Shown: in pieces, positions 37,519-46,840 of the stretch | Layout: every line of letters begins with the position of its first letter | Numbering within the stretch: the first letter of the stretch is position 1 | Assembly (NCBI GenBank): GCA_047629195.1 | Contig: JBLHWY010000007.1 | Location: forward strand, 1 to 64,000 | Length of the DNA: 64,000 bases | Direction of reading: 5' to 3' | From: UBA4582 sp047629195 | GTDB taxonomy: Bacteria > Pseudomonadota > Gammaproteobacteria > Pseudomonadales > Azotimanducaceae | Notes under the pieces: generated by a model | What the model was told of the DNA's origin: nothing | What the model saw: only the letters and a program-made list of their open reading frames with translations | Databases searched by the model: none | Program-made: the position numbers and the translations under genes

Positions 37519-38162
37519 GACTGGCAAAAAAGATTGTCTTGCTGGTGTTGATATCCAGCTTAGGCGCCTGCGACACAATGGTGTTAGATGCATTTGAAAA
37601 AGTGGGGTACCACAAACGTGATGTTTTGATCGACCGAATCGAATCGGCGCAGGAATCACAAACAGAAGGACAAGAGCAGTTTAAGTCAGCCCTTGAGCAA
37701 TTTAAATCCGTCGTGAACTTTGACGGCGGTGATCTTGAAGTTGTCTACGACAAGCTGAACGATGAATATGAGTCGAGCGTTAGTGCAGCTGACGAAATTC
37801 ATGATCGTATTGAAAGTGTAGAGAGTGTTGCGGATGCTCTATTTGATGAATGGCAGGGTGAACTAGCGCAATACAGTAACGCAAACCTTCGGCGGGATAG
37901 CGAGCGACAATTGAAGGCGACCAAAAGACGTTACGAAAAGTTACTCAGTGCAATGCATCGAGCTGAAAGCGCAATTGACCCGGTACTCGCTAGCCTGAAA
38001 GACAATACGCTCTACCTAAAACACAACCTGAACGCTCGCGCCATCGCTTCACTTAAAAATGAGTTAGGCACAGTGAACAGCGACGTCACCGAGTTGCTAT
38101 CAGCTATGCAACAAGCCATTAATGAATCTAATGCATTTATCGATGAGTTACGGGGAGGATAG
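37515..38162 (+). CDS. DUF2959 lipoprotein
   Basis: A 215-residue envelope lipoprotein: signal peptide with lipobox SLGAC, Cys at 19. The remainder is strongly helical and charged (GYHKRDVLIDRIESAQESQ near residue 30, EYESSVSAADEIHDRIES near 88), typical of coiled-coil packing and of the DUF2959 family. Function unknown. It is translationally coupled to the upstream PMP3 gene and overlaps the start of lhr downstream. Confidence 0.85.
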   Translation: MRLAKKIVLLVLISSLGACDTMVLDAFEKVGYHKRDVLIDRIESAQESQTEGQEQFKSALEQFKSVVNFDGGDLEVVYDKLNDEYESSVSAADEIHDRIESVESVADALFDEWQGELAQYSNANLRRDSERQLKATKRRYEKLLSAMHRAESAIDPVLASLKDNTLYLKHNLNARAIASLKNELGTVNSDVTELLSAMQQAINESNAFIDELRGG

Positions 38163-41100
38163 CCTCACCCTGTTTCATCCTGTTGTCCAAAGCTGGTTTA
38201 GAACCCAGTTTGGGCAACCTACCGATATTCAAGCTAAGTCCTGGCCAAAGATTTCCAACAACCAAAACCTTGTCATCACTGCACCCACCGGCAGTGGTAA
38301 AACGCTGACAGCATTCCTTTGGGCCATAAACCAATTTATCGAAGGTGCATACGAAACGGGAACCACTCGGGTTTTATATGTCAGCCCACTAAAGGCACTC
38401 AACAACGACATTCAAAGAAATCTGGTGACACCGCTTGCGCAACTAAAACAGGCATTCCACGATAGCGAACTGGCTTTTCCCCAAATACGGGTTCAAACGA
38501 GAAGTGGCGACACCGATCAACAGGACCGGCGCCGGATGCTCAAACATCCTCCAGAAATTCTGATCACAACGCCGGAAAGTCTGAATCTATTACTTTCCTC
38601 TGCTGGTGGCCAGAGCATCCTCCATGGTATTGATACCGTTATCATTGATGAAATCCATGGCGTTGTCAGCAATAAGCGCGGCGTGTATCTGATGAGCGCT
38701 GTAGAGCGTCTGGTAAGACTTTCAGGCGAGTTCCAGCGGATCGCTTTATCAGCAACGGTGCAACCATTAGATTTGGTCGCGAAGTTCGTTGCGGGTTATG
38801 AACTAACGGGTTCTGCATCAGCGCCAAAGTTTTTGCCCCGAGCAATCAGCACCATACAATCGGATGTCGAAAAACGCTACGAGTACAAAATACGCTACCC
38901 AGCAGAGACCGCAGCAAGAGCAGAAAACGAGCAGCCATGGGACTCGCTAGCAACAGACCTTGTCGAAAGAATCGGCCGCAACAAATCAACGCTAATTTTC
39001 GTCAATAGTCGCATACTTTGCGAGAAGATGACCTTCAAGATAAACACCGCCGCGCAACGAACAATCGCCTACGCACACCACGGCTCCTTGTCTCGGGAGA
39101 TAAGGAACGAAGTAGAACGACGCCTTAAAAATGGGGAACTGTCAGCGATAGTCGCGACGGGCACGCTTGAGATGGGCATCGATATTGGCCACCTTGATGA
39201 AGTGGTTCTACTGCAATCTCCAGACGGTATCGCTTCTGCTATCCAAAGAATTGGTCGCGCGGGTCATGGCGTCGGTGAAACCAGTCGCTGTACGATCTAC
39301 CCTACCCATCCTATAGATTTTATCGAAGCGGCGGCTTTGAGTAAGGCAATCCATGAGCGCGACATCGAACCGATCAAGCCGATCAACAACCCACTCGATG
39401 TACTCGCTCAAATTGTCATTTCAATAACGGGAATCATTGAATGGGACATCGATGAATTGTTTCTCGAAGTCAAACGACCCACCCCATTCAACTCTCTAAC
39501 CCGCACACAATTTGATCTTGTGATCAATATGCTTGTTGGACGGTATGACATACACCACATTCGCGAACTCAAACCCAGAGTACGCGTTGACAAAATAAAC
39601 AATAGAATTATGGCGAACAGAGGCGCTCTTATGTCCCTCTACCTCTCCGGGGGGGTCATACCGGATCGTGGCTATTTCCAAATCAGGCACAGCGAAACGA
39701 ACGCTCGTATTGGCGAATTGGATGAAGAATTCGTATGGGAAGCCAGCCCGGGGCAGGCATTTTCGTTTGGCACACAACAGTGGCAAGTACAGCGCATTAC
39801 ACACAATGACGTCATGGTAACACCTGCAAAACCTGGCGCCATTGCACCACCATTTTGGAGATCAGAAAGCATCAACAGAGATTTCCACTACGCCGAACGC
39901 GTTGGTAACTTTCTTGAATATGCTAACAATAAACTCTCGCCCGCCTCTTCCATTAAAACAGAAATCGATTTTGCTGAAGAATTACAGAAAGACTATTTTC
40001 TAGATGAGACAGCAACTGAAGCGCTCATGAATTTTATGCGTCGCCAGCGCGCACATACCAATGCACAGTTACCTCACCGCCACCACTTGTTAGTAGAAAA
40101 AATTGCGGCAACGCCAGGCCGCATCCCAGGCAATCAGGTGGTCTTACATACTGGCTGGGGCGCCAGGGTCAATCGCCCCCTTGCATTGGCTCTAGAGGCC
40201 GCTTGGTACGACAAGTTTGCTGAGCAACCGGAAATATATGTTAGTAATGAATCATTGGTTATTCAGCTTCCTCATGAAACAAGTTTCAATGAGCTCATTG
40301 GATTGGTTCCTGTCGACAAGATTGAATCGTTAATAAGAGCACGTCTCGAAGGTTCGGGTTTCTTCGGTGCCAGATTCAGAGAGAATGCTGGCCGCGCGCT
40401 ACTCCTGTCGAAAGGTCGTTTCAATGAACGTAAGCCGCTTTGGATGAGCCGTCTTCAATCCCAGAAGCTGCTCGATATCACATCAAGATATGACGACTTT
40501 CCGATTATGCTAGAAACCTGGCGCACTTGTATGCAGGACGAATTCGATATTCCACACCTGCGACAACTACTGTCTGAAATTGATGCTGGCTTGATTGAGG
40601 TCACAGAGGTTTCTACTCGCTCGCCCAGCCCGTTTGCTCAGACAGTTGCCTGGGGCCAAATCAATCTTTATATGTACCGAGACGATCAGCCAAAAAGTGC
40701 AAAAGGCGCGAATTCTGGATCAAACTTACGCAGTGACTTACTCAATGAAGTCGTTTTTAACGAAAGTTTGCGGGTGTCGGTCCCCCGCCAACTGGTGACT
40801 GCATTTGAGCAGAAACGGCAGCGCTTACTGCCAGGTTATCTCCCTGAAAATAATCAAGATTTAGTCGAATGGATCAAAGAGCGTACCGCAATACCGCTAT
40901 CAGAGTGGTCACCGCTACTTGTTCCCACTGACATCTCGTCAGCAACTATTGCACCTCAGGTCGTCAAAATTTCGCACCAAAAAGCAACCTTCATCGTTGC
41001 CAAAGAAGATGAAGACTGGATTCTTCATGCCCTCAATCATCACGCTAGCAGTCCAGCTAATGCCAAACCCGCAATACAAACGACAGCACAGGAAAGCCCA

Positions 41101-42657
41101 GACACGAGCGATAATCATATTGATTTACCCGGCATGCTCGCCAACTGGCTGCAATACTATGGCCCACTCACTCTTGCAGAAATTGAAGTTAAACTAGGCA
41201 TCACAGCTGAAATATTGGTCCCTGTGTTGGCTGAACTCGAGACCGAACGCACTATCATTCAGGGACAATTGATTACCGATGATGAAGTGTCAAGCACCCA
41301 GTATTGGTGCGATGCTGCAAACTTTGAAATTCTACTGCGGCAACTACGGCATCAGCGTAGAGAACTCGCAGAAGCGGAATTTGAACCCTTAACGCTAACA
41401 ATGCTGCCAGCCTTCCTGTATCGGTGGCAAACAAAAAGTACTGCTGGTTCTCCATCAATATCTGAGGATGCTAGTATTGAAGCCCTGTTCAATCTCGTTG
41501 AGCGGCTGAGGTGTTACCCTGCTGCAGTCGCATCATGGGAGTCCGAAATTTTCCCCTCGAGACTCAAGAACTATCATCGGCATCATTTAGATTCACTAAT
41601 GAGAGAAGGTAACCTTGCCTGGATTGGGCAAGGAGACAAACAGGTTCAGTGGTGTTTCGAAGAAGACCTCGACCTCATTACGCCCGAGTTAGAGGGTGCA
41701 GGCCTCACCACATTAATACCCGGCGCGACCGGTCGATACGAATTTGGTGCGATTGCAGACTATGCCGCTTTGAGTTCCGCAGATACCGCTGCTGCACTTT
41801 GGCAATCTGCCTGGCGTGGGCTAGTTTCGACCGACTCATTCAATGTAATCCGGCAAGGCATTACGAGCAAATTTAGCCTACCAGATATCCAACCTGTAAC
41901 TTCCCGCCAGAGGCGCGGCATAAGAAGAGGTGGATTCAATCAATGGAAGAGCTCAATCCCATCTGCGGGCGCCTGGTACCAAGTTGCATATCCAGATAGC
42001 ACTTCGTCATTAATCGAAAATGAAGAGCTGAACAAAGAAAGAGTACGATTACTAATAGATCGGTATGGCATTCTCTTTCGCGAGCTACTCATGAGGGAGT
42101 TGCCCACCATGAATTGGCGAACCTTATTTCGCTCCATACGGCTAATGGAACTTGCAGGCGAGATTACTCAAGGCTATTTCTTCAAAGAAATCCCCGGTCC
42201 TCAATTCGTGAGTCCGGCAGCTTTGCGAGAATTGCACCAATGGAACCGCGTTGACACTCGCCAGACTAAAACTGGGAACCGGCAAAAAGATACCTTCTGG
42301 ATAAACGCTGCTGATCCAATTTCTCTATCTGGTATTGGCATCGACGCGCTTAAAGGTATATATCCAAGAAGAATTGCCTCAAACCACATCGTGTACAATG
42401 ATTCGAAGGTCGTGCTTGTTTCCGAGAAAAATGGCCGCCAACTGACGATCAATGTACCAGACACAGATCCCCTGTTACCTTCATATTTTGAAGTCTTCAG
42501 AAACATGTTATATCGTTCATTTCAACCGAAATCGAAAGTTACTATTGAAACGATTAACAATCATCCAGCGAGAAAGAGTGAATACTTACCGAAATTCGAA
42601 GCATGTTTTGATGTTGTGAAAGATCATAAAGCTATCTACTTACAACGAACCTTATAA
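38143..42657 (+). CDS. lhr: Lhr, large helicase-related ATP-dependent DNA helicase
   Basis: A protein of about 1504 residues, a superfamily 2 3'-5' helicase linked to DNA repair. The Lhr core includes Walker A APTGSGKT near residue 46, DEIH in IIDEIHGVVSNKRG near 166, SATVQPL near 205, GTLEMGIDIG near 342 and QRIGRAGHG near 368. The winged-helix and Lhr-specific domain follows, then the long C-terminal extension of tandem winged-helix units found in full-length enterobacterial Lhr (1538 residues in E. coli). The frame is open from 38122. I prefer ATG 38143, as the aligned N-terminus begins about there. It overlaps the DUF2959 gene by 20 bases. Confidence 0.93.
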   Translation: MSYGEDSLTLFHPVVQSWFRTQFGQPTDIQAKSWPKISNNQNLVITAPTGSGKTLTAFLWAINQFIEGAYETGTTRVLYVSPLKALNNDIQRNLVTPLAQLKQAFHDSELAFPQIRVQTRSGDTDQQDRRRMLKHPPEILITTPESLNLLLSSAGGQSILHGIDTVIIDEIHGVVSNKRGVYLMSAVERLVRLSGEFQRIALSATVQPLDLVAKFVAGYELTGSASAPKFLPRAISTIQSDVEKRYEYKIRYPAETAARAENEQPWDSLATDLVERIGRNKSTLIFVNSRILCEKMTFKINTAAQRTIAYAHHGSLSREIRNEVERRLKNGELSAIVATGTLEMGIDIGHLDEVVLLQSPDGIASAIQRIGRAGHGVGETSRCTIYPTHPIDFIEAAALSKAIHERDIEPIKPINNPLDVLAQIVISITGIIEWDIDELFLEVKRPTPFNSLTRTQFDLVINMLVGRYDIHHIRELKPRVRVDKINNRIMANRGALMSLYLSGGVIPDRGYFQIRHSETNARIGELDEEFVWEASPGQAFSFGTQQWQVQRITHNDVMVTPAKPGAIAPPFWRSESINRDFHYAERVGNFLEYANNKLSPASSIKTEIDFAEELQKDYFLDETATEALMNFMRRQRAHTNAQLPHRHHLLVEKIAATPGRIPGNQVVLHTGWGARVNRPLALALEAAWYDKFAEQPEIYVSNESLVIQLPHETSFNELIGLVPVDKIESLIRARLEGSGFFGARFRENAGRALLLSKGRFNERKPLWMSRLQSQKLLDITSRYDDFPIMLETWRTCMQDEFDIPHLRQLLSEIDAGLIEVTEVSTRSPSPFAQTVAWGQINLYMYRDDQPKSAKGANSGSNLRSDLLNEVVFNESLRVSVPRQLVTAFEQKRQRLLPGYLPENNQDLVEWIKERTAIPLSEWSPLLVPTDISSATIAPQVVKISHQKATFIVAKEDEDWILHALNHHASSPANAKPAIQTTAQESPDTSDNHIDLPGMLANWLQYYGPLTLAEIEVKLGITAEILVPVLAELETERTIIQGQLITDDEVSSTQYWCDAANFEILLRQLRHQRRELAEAEFEPLTLTMLPAFLYRWQTKSTAGSPSISEDASIEALFNLVERLRCYPAAVASWESEIFPSRLKNYHRHHLDSLMREGNLAWIGQGDKQVQWCFEEDLDLITPELEGAGLTTLIPGATGRYEFGAIADYAALSSADTAAALWQSAWRGLVSTDSFNVIRQGITSKFSLPDIQPVTSRQRRGIRRGGFNQWKSSIPSAGAWYQVAYPDSTSSLIENEELNKERVRLLIDRYGILFRELLMRELPTMNWRTLFRSIRLMELAGEITQGYFFKEIPGPQFVSPAALRELHQWNRVDTRQTKTGNRQKDTFWINAADPISLSGIGIDALKGIYPRRIASNHIVYNDSKVVLVSEKNGRQLTINVPDTDPLLPSYFEVFRNMLYRSFQPKSKVTIETINNHPARKSEYLPKFEACFDVVKDHKAIYLQRTL

Positions 42658-42690
42658 GCAAAACCCCTAGTCAATCAATCACCGATAATA

Positions 42691-43611
42691 ATGATGCCAA
42701 AACCACTGCTAATCACTCATCCAGACTGTGAACGCCATGAAATGCCGCGACATCCCGAAAGGCCAGAGCGCCTCACGGCTGTCATGGATTTGCTCAATCG
42801 GTCAGGGTTGACCCAAGATATGGAGGTGAAACTAGCGACAGAAATAAACGATGATAAGCTGCTGCAGGTTCACCCCAGAACCTATATAGATCATGTCGTA
42901 CAGTTTGAGCCTGATACGTCGTGGCTAAAAATTGAGGCTGACACCTATATGAGCGTGGGTAGCGCCAGGGCGGCTCGCCTCGCAGCCGGTGCATGTGCAG
43001 AGGCAACCACCCGAGTGCTTGCTGGCGAACATCAGCACGCTTTTTGCGCCATTCGGCCACCGGGACATCATGCCGAACTGCAGAACGCAATGGGATTTTG
43101 CTTATTCAACAATGCAGCAGTCGCCGCCATGGTTGCGCTCGAAAACCCAACCGTCAATCGCGTTGCTATTCTCGATTTCGACGTCCATCACTGCAATGGC
43201 ACAGTAGATATCTTTAAGGACGATGCGCGCGTTTTGGTATGTTCTAGCTTTCAAGATCACTTTTACCCTCATCGATATCTAGACTTCTCAAACGATCACA
43301 TAGTCACCACACCACTAGAGCCTGGCACTAACAGCACGCAATTTCGTAGAGCCATAGAGACTAGTTGGGTTAAAAAAATAGAGCAGCACGCACCGGACTT
43401 TATTTTTATCTCAGCAGGATTCGACGCACATGCGGATGACCCACTGGCAGAACTTTTGTTAGATGACGAGGACTATACTTGGATCACTGAATTAATCGTC
43501 GGCTTAGCCGATCAATATGCCCAAGGCCGCATCGTCTCAACCCTAGAGGGCGGATACAACATCGAAGCGTTGGCCAGAAGTGCCAAACGTCATGCCCAAG
43601 CACTGCTATGA
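42691..43611 (+). CDS. Histone deacetylase-family zinc hydrolase
   Basis: A 306-residue class II HDAC-like amidohydrolase (AcuC/APAH/HdaH group) removing acetyl or other acyl groups from polyamines or lysines. HPERPERL near residue 21 is the family entry motif. The active-site histidine pair is in RPPGHHAE near 128. Zinc ligands are in LDFDVHHCNGT near 165 (Asp and His) and in GFDAHADDP near 247 (Asp). There is no cysteine-peptidase or DNA-binding partner. It follows lhr by 33 bases and may be cotranscribed with it. Confidence 0.92.
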   Translation: MMPKPLLITHPDCERHEMPRHPERPERLTAVMDLLNRSGLTQDMEVKLATEINDDKLLQVHPRTYIDHVVQFEPDTSWLKIEADTYMSVGSARAARLAAGACAEATTRVLAGEHQHAFCAIRPPGHHAELQNAMGFCLFNNAAVAAMVALENPTVNRVAILDFDVHHCNGTVDIFKDDARVLVCSSFQDHFYPHRYLDFSNDHIVTTPLEPGTNSTQFRRAIETSWVKKIEQHAPDFIFISAGFDAHADDPLAELLLDDEDYTWITELIVGLADQYAQGRIVSTLEGGYNIEALARSAKRHAQALL

Positions 43612-43646
43612 GTCTTTAAAAGCGCGCGGCCTCCCGGAACCTAAAT

Positions 43647-43674
43647 AGAGAGACTTAAGCAGAGAGCCTTAAGC
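43647..43674. repeat. 14-base tandem repeat in a convergent spacer
   Basis: Two adjacent copies of a 14-base unit (AGAGAGACTTAAGC, then AGAGAGCCTTAAGC) differing at one base. Decayed relatives follow at about 43689-43713, reaching the stop of the HD-GYP gene. The spacer separates two converging genes. The repeat is too short and irregular for a CRISPR or REP element and looks like replication slippage. Confidence 0.6.
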
Positions 43675-43710
43675 AGCCCGGATTAAAAAGAGAGGCTTGA
43701 AGAGAAAAGC

Positions 43711-45468
43711 TTAAAGGTAATCGCTAATGACGACTTCATCGATCTGTTCTGGGTCCAGAAATTTGTCGGCATAATCCAGATAAACGCCTGATTCCAGAAA
43801 CAGTTGGAAGATTTCCCCATCCAAGTGCTGATCTTTCACCATAAATGACATGATGCGAACACTCTCACTCAACTTCTTTGCAGGTTTGTAAGGCCTATCG
43901 GCCGCAGTCAATGCCTCGAACACGTCGGCGATAGCCATGATACGTGCCGGAATTGACATTGTAGCGCCCATCAATCGTTTGGGGTATCCAGTACCATCCA
44001 TTTTTTCATGATGCCCACCCGCGATTTCTGGCACGCGTTCGAGGTGCTTTGGAAAAGGTAAATTCTCGAGCATCACAATCGTCTGCACGATATGGTCGTT
44101 AATCTTAAACCTCTCTTCGGCTGTTAGCGTGCCACGGGCAATGCTCAAGTTGTAAATTTCGCCGAGGTTGTATTTGTGCTCAGGTACATCAACCTTAAAC
44201 CCATAGGGATTGTCAGGTACAGCAGAATGCACAACAACATCGTGTTCTATAATATGGTCAATTCTGTCCGCCAGCAATTTTTCTACGACCGGCAGTTCGC
44301 ACTCAGGTGTTTTGTTCTTTCGTTTCAATTCTTCCTGCGACACCCCGGACCGATCACTTAGGGTGCGAGTCCAAGTCAACTCAGCGATCTCTTTCAAGCG
44401 ATCAATTCTATCTTCCGCCATGAACTCACCACCCAGATTGCACTCCGCGACAAACTCAAAATCTGCATCTAGTTGAGCAATTTGAGCGTCAAGTTGCTCT
44501 TTAAGAAGGTCAAGATCTTTTGCACCATCAATAATTTTTTGTTGATACTCAATCACGGCTTCACGTTTGATCAACTCGAAGCGCATTCTGACTTCGTGGA
44601 TTCGGTCAGTAATCGTCTCAAGCTTGGTCGCCTTATCAACCACGTACTCCGGCGTTGTCACCTTGCCGCAGTCGTGTAGCCATGCGCCAATATGCAATTC
44701 GTACCATTCTTCTTCGTTGAGATCAAAATCTTTAAATTTGGGTAAGGTTGATTGACAAGCCGCTGACGTCAGCATTTCAGTCAGTTCAGGCACTCGCTGA
44801 CAATGTCCGCCCGTATAGGCAGACTTAGCATCAACCGCACTTGCCATCAGTTCGATGAATGAGTCGAGCAGTACTTTCTGAGACTCAATTAGGTTTTGGT
44901 TTTCCAACGCCACAGCGGCCTGCGATGCCAGCGCCTCTATCAACGGCTCAATATCTTTCGAGAAAGCAACCACCGAACCGGTGTCGTCGTCAATTGAATT
45001 GAGTAGCTGAAGAACGCCGATCACTTCTTCTTGATAGTTTTTCAGAGGTATCGTTAAGAAAGAGGTCGAGCGATACCCTGTACCCTCATCAAACTTTTTA
45101 GTACCTGTGAAATCGAATTTATCTGAATCATAAGCATCCCTAACATTCACAGTTTTGCCAGTGATTGCTGAATAGCTCACGATATTTTGGTTGTTTGGAT
45201 CGCCTTTTTCATCATACATGGCGACAGCGGGCAAACTAATGTCCACACCCGTTGTACCACCTTGTGCGACAAACAATGAATCGGTACGAAGTATGGTGAA
45301 TTCCAGCTTATCTTCCTTTGTTCGTATATAGAGCGTACCCGCATCAGCATTACCGATGCTCTTGGCTTCCAGCAGAATGGTCTCCATAAGACGTGCGGGA
45401 TTTTTCTCAGATGAAAGTGAGATGCCTATATCGATAAGTCGACGAAAGGAATTTTGGTCAGCGGTCAT
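43711..45468 (-). CDS. GAF-HD-GYP cyclic-di-GMP phosphodiesterase with large insertion
   Basis: A 585-residue cytoplasmic signalling protein. An N-terminal GAF domain (about residues 8-190) is followed by an HD-GYP phosphodiesterase (about 200-565). Metal-site residues are visible: GGHCQRV near 220, LHDCGKV near 264, HHEKMDGTGYP near 486, and the following IADVFEALTAADRPYK. In typical HD-GYP domains the HD and HHE motifs lie about 60 residues apart; here about 220, so some 150 charged, helical residues are inserted. The GAF domain is closely similar to that of the GGDEF protein at 54380-55585. Expected reaction: c-di-GMP to pGpG or GMP. Confidence 0.9.
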   Translation of the reverse strand: MTADQNSFRRLIDIGISLSSEKNPARLMETILLEAKSIGNADAGTLYIRTKEDKLEFTILRTDSLFVAQGGTTGVDISLPAVAMYDEKGDPNNQNIVSYSAITGKTVNVRDAYDSDKFDFTGTKKFDEGTGYRSTSFLTIPLKNYQEEVIGVLQLLNSIDDDTGSVVAFSKDIEPLIEALASQAAVALENQNLIESQKVLLDSFIELMASAVDAKSAYTGGHCQRVPELTEMLTSAACQSTLPKFKDFDLNEEEWYELHIGAWLHDCGKVTTPEYVVDKATKLETITDRIHEVRMRFELIKREAVIEYQQKIIDGAKDLDLLKEQLDAQIAQLDADFEFVAECNLGGEFMAEDRIDRLKEIAELTWTRTLSDRSGVSQEELKRKNKTPECELPVVEKLLADRIDHIIEHDVVVHSAVPDNPYGFKVDVPEHKYNLGEIYNLSIARGTLTAEERFKINDHIVQTIVMLENLPFPKHLERVPEIAGGHHEKMDGTGYPKRLMGATMSIPARIMAIADVFEALTAADRPYKPAKKLSESVRIMSFMVKDQHLDGEIFQLFLESGVYLDYADKFLDPEQIDEVVISDYL

Positions 45469-45886
45469 GCCAGAGTACTCCGGAGAATCATTCGATTCTG
45501 ATTATTATTTAGGCATACCAACCCCGAAAATGCGGTACAGATTGTGTTTCTATTAAAGTAGATTCTCAAATGTAAACCGTATTCCGATTGCACTAATTTT
45601 TATTAACCCTATAAAAACTGGGCTAATAACGTGACCGAAATCCTGTCGCTTCGGTCAGACAAGCATAATATTAATTTGTCTAAACCGAGACATCAACGCA
45701 ATTAGTCATCATTATTTCTTAGCCCTGATAGTTGGGGTTAATTTTTCGACGGGCAGACTTTCGGCGATTAACAATTCTCCTATTAGATGTGGCGTTGATT
45801 ATTCCCTGAGACTTACTCATTGGACTTTGTTGCGCTACACTCGCGCTAAGCTAATAATTTTCACGACAACTAACGGGAATCAATTC
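45469..45886. other. 418-base divergent spacer
   Basis: The spacer carries the promoters of the HD-GYP gene and the MBL-hydrolase gene. It holds two adjoining inverted repeats, listed separately, and several AT-rich tracts. I found no small gene or RNA gene that I can support. Confidence 0.5.
45633..45681. promoter_or_regulatory. Two adjacent inverted repeats, possible operator or RNA hairpins
   Basis: GACCGAA (45633-45639) pairs with TTCGGTC (45650-45656). Directly next to it, AGACAA (45657-45662) pairs with TTGTCT (45676-45681) around an AT-rich 13-base centre. Both arms are perfect. The second looks like a dimeric-regulator operator; the first could be a hairpin. No regulator gene lies nearby. 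Confidence 0.35.
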
Positions 45887-46798
45887 ATGAGCACGAAGAT
45901 ACCTTTCATACACAAATATAAATTCGAGTACGGCAAACTAGAGCAAATCACCCCGCTTATCCGCCGAATGACCGCAAAGAACCCCAGCGGTTTTACTTTT
46001 ATGGGCACAGGAACCTATGTCGTGGGAACCGGGAATGTCGCCGTCATAGATCCAGGACCGCTTGATGCCGCCCATATCGAGGCGCTCAAAGAAAGTCTTG
46101 CAGGCGAAACCATCTCTCATATTTTGATCACGCATACTCACGCAGACCATTCTCCTGCCGCTGCACCGTTGAAAGCTCATTGGCAAACGAAGACATACGG
46201 TTATGGTCCGCACGGCGCTGGCAAGATCGCGGATGGCGTCGCTATAGATGAAGGCGGTGACATGGATTTTGAACCTGATGTCGTCATCAGACACGGCGAC
46301 ATACTTCAGGGTGACAACTGGACCGTTGAATGCGTCTATACGCCGGGCCATACCTCAAATCATATGTGCTTCGCACTCAAGGAAGAGAAGGCACTATTCA
46401 CTGGCGATCACGTCATGGGCTGGTCGACTAGCATCATCGGGCCACCGGATGGCGACATGACCTCCTACATGAACAGCCTAAATTTGTTACTCGAGCGTGA
46501 TGACGAAGTCTATTGGCCGACTCACGGCACAGCGATTCCGAACGTCAAAGCATATGTTCAGTCTTTCATTGACCACCGCATGACCCGAGAAAAGCAAATT
46601 TTGGCAAGCCTGGCACAAGGGCATGAACGTATAGAGGATATGGTACCAGGCATGTATACAGAAACCGACCCTCGAATGTTTGGTGCAGCCGCCAGGTCCG
46701 TGTTCGCAGCAATGATACGCCTATTGGATTCCGGGCAGATTGTCTGCAAGGACGATGAGCCGACATTAAAAGGACGCTATCAACTACCGACCGCGTAA
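45887..46798 (+). CDS. Metallo-beta-lactamase-fold hydrolase
   Basis: A 303-residue MBL-fold protein, probably a hydrolase of the LACTB2/glyoxalase II-like group. The metal site is HTHADHSPA near residue 81. VECVYTPGHTSNHMCF near 145 and LFTGDHVMGW near 170 supply the next ligands, and WPTHG near 208 the last. A C-terminal winged-helix-like tail follows (DHRMTREKQILASLAQG). ATG 45887 follows CGGGAAT; the upstream frame to 45827 is not family-like. No substrate can be assigned. Confidence 0.88.
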   Translation: MSTKIPFIHKYKFEYGKLEQITPLIRRMTAKNPSGFTFMGTGTYVVGTGNVAVIDPGPLDAAHIEALKESLAGETISHILITHTHADHSPAAAPLKAHWQTKTYGYGPHGAGKIADGVAIDEGGDMDFEPDVVIRHGDILQGDNWTVECVYTPGHTSNHMCFALKEEKALFTGDHVMGWSTSIIGPPDGDMTSYMNSLNLLLERDDEVYWPTHGTAIPNVKAYVQSFIDHRMTREKQILASLAQGHERIEDMVPGMYTETDPRMFGAAARSVFAAMIRLLDSGQIVCKDDEPTLKGRYQLPTA

Positions 46799-46840
46799 AC
46801 TGGAGATGGGTGGATGCTCGTCGACTAATCGGATAACTAA

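Noticed and set aside
43647..43713. CRISPR or REP-type array
   Set aside because: Units are short, contiguous without spacers and quickly degenerate; no cas gene is in the window.
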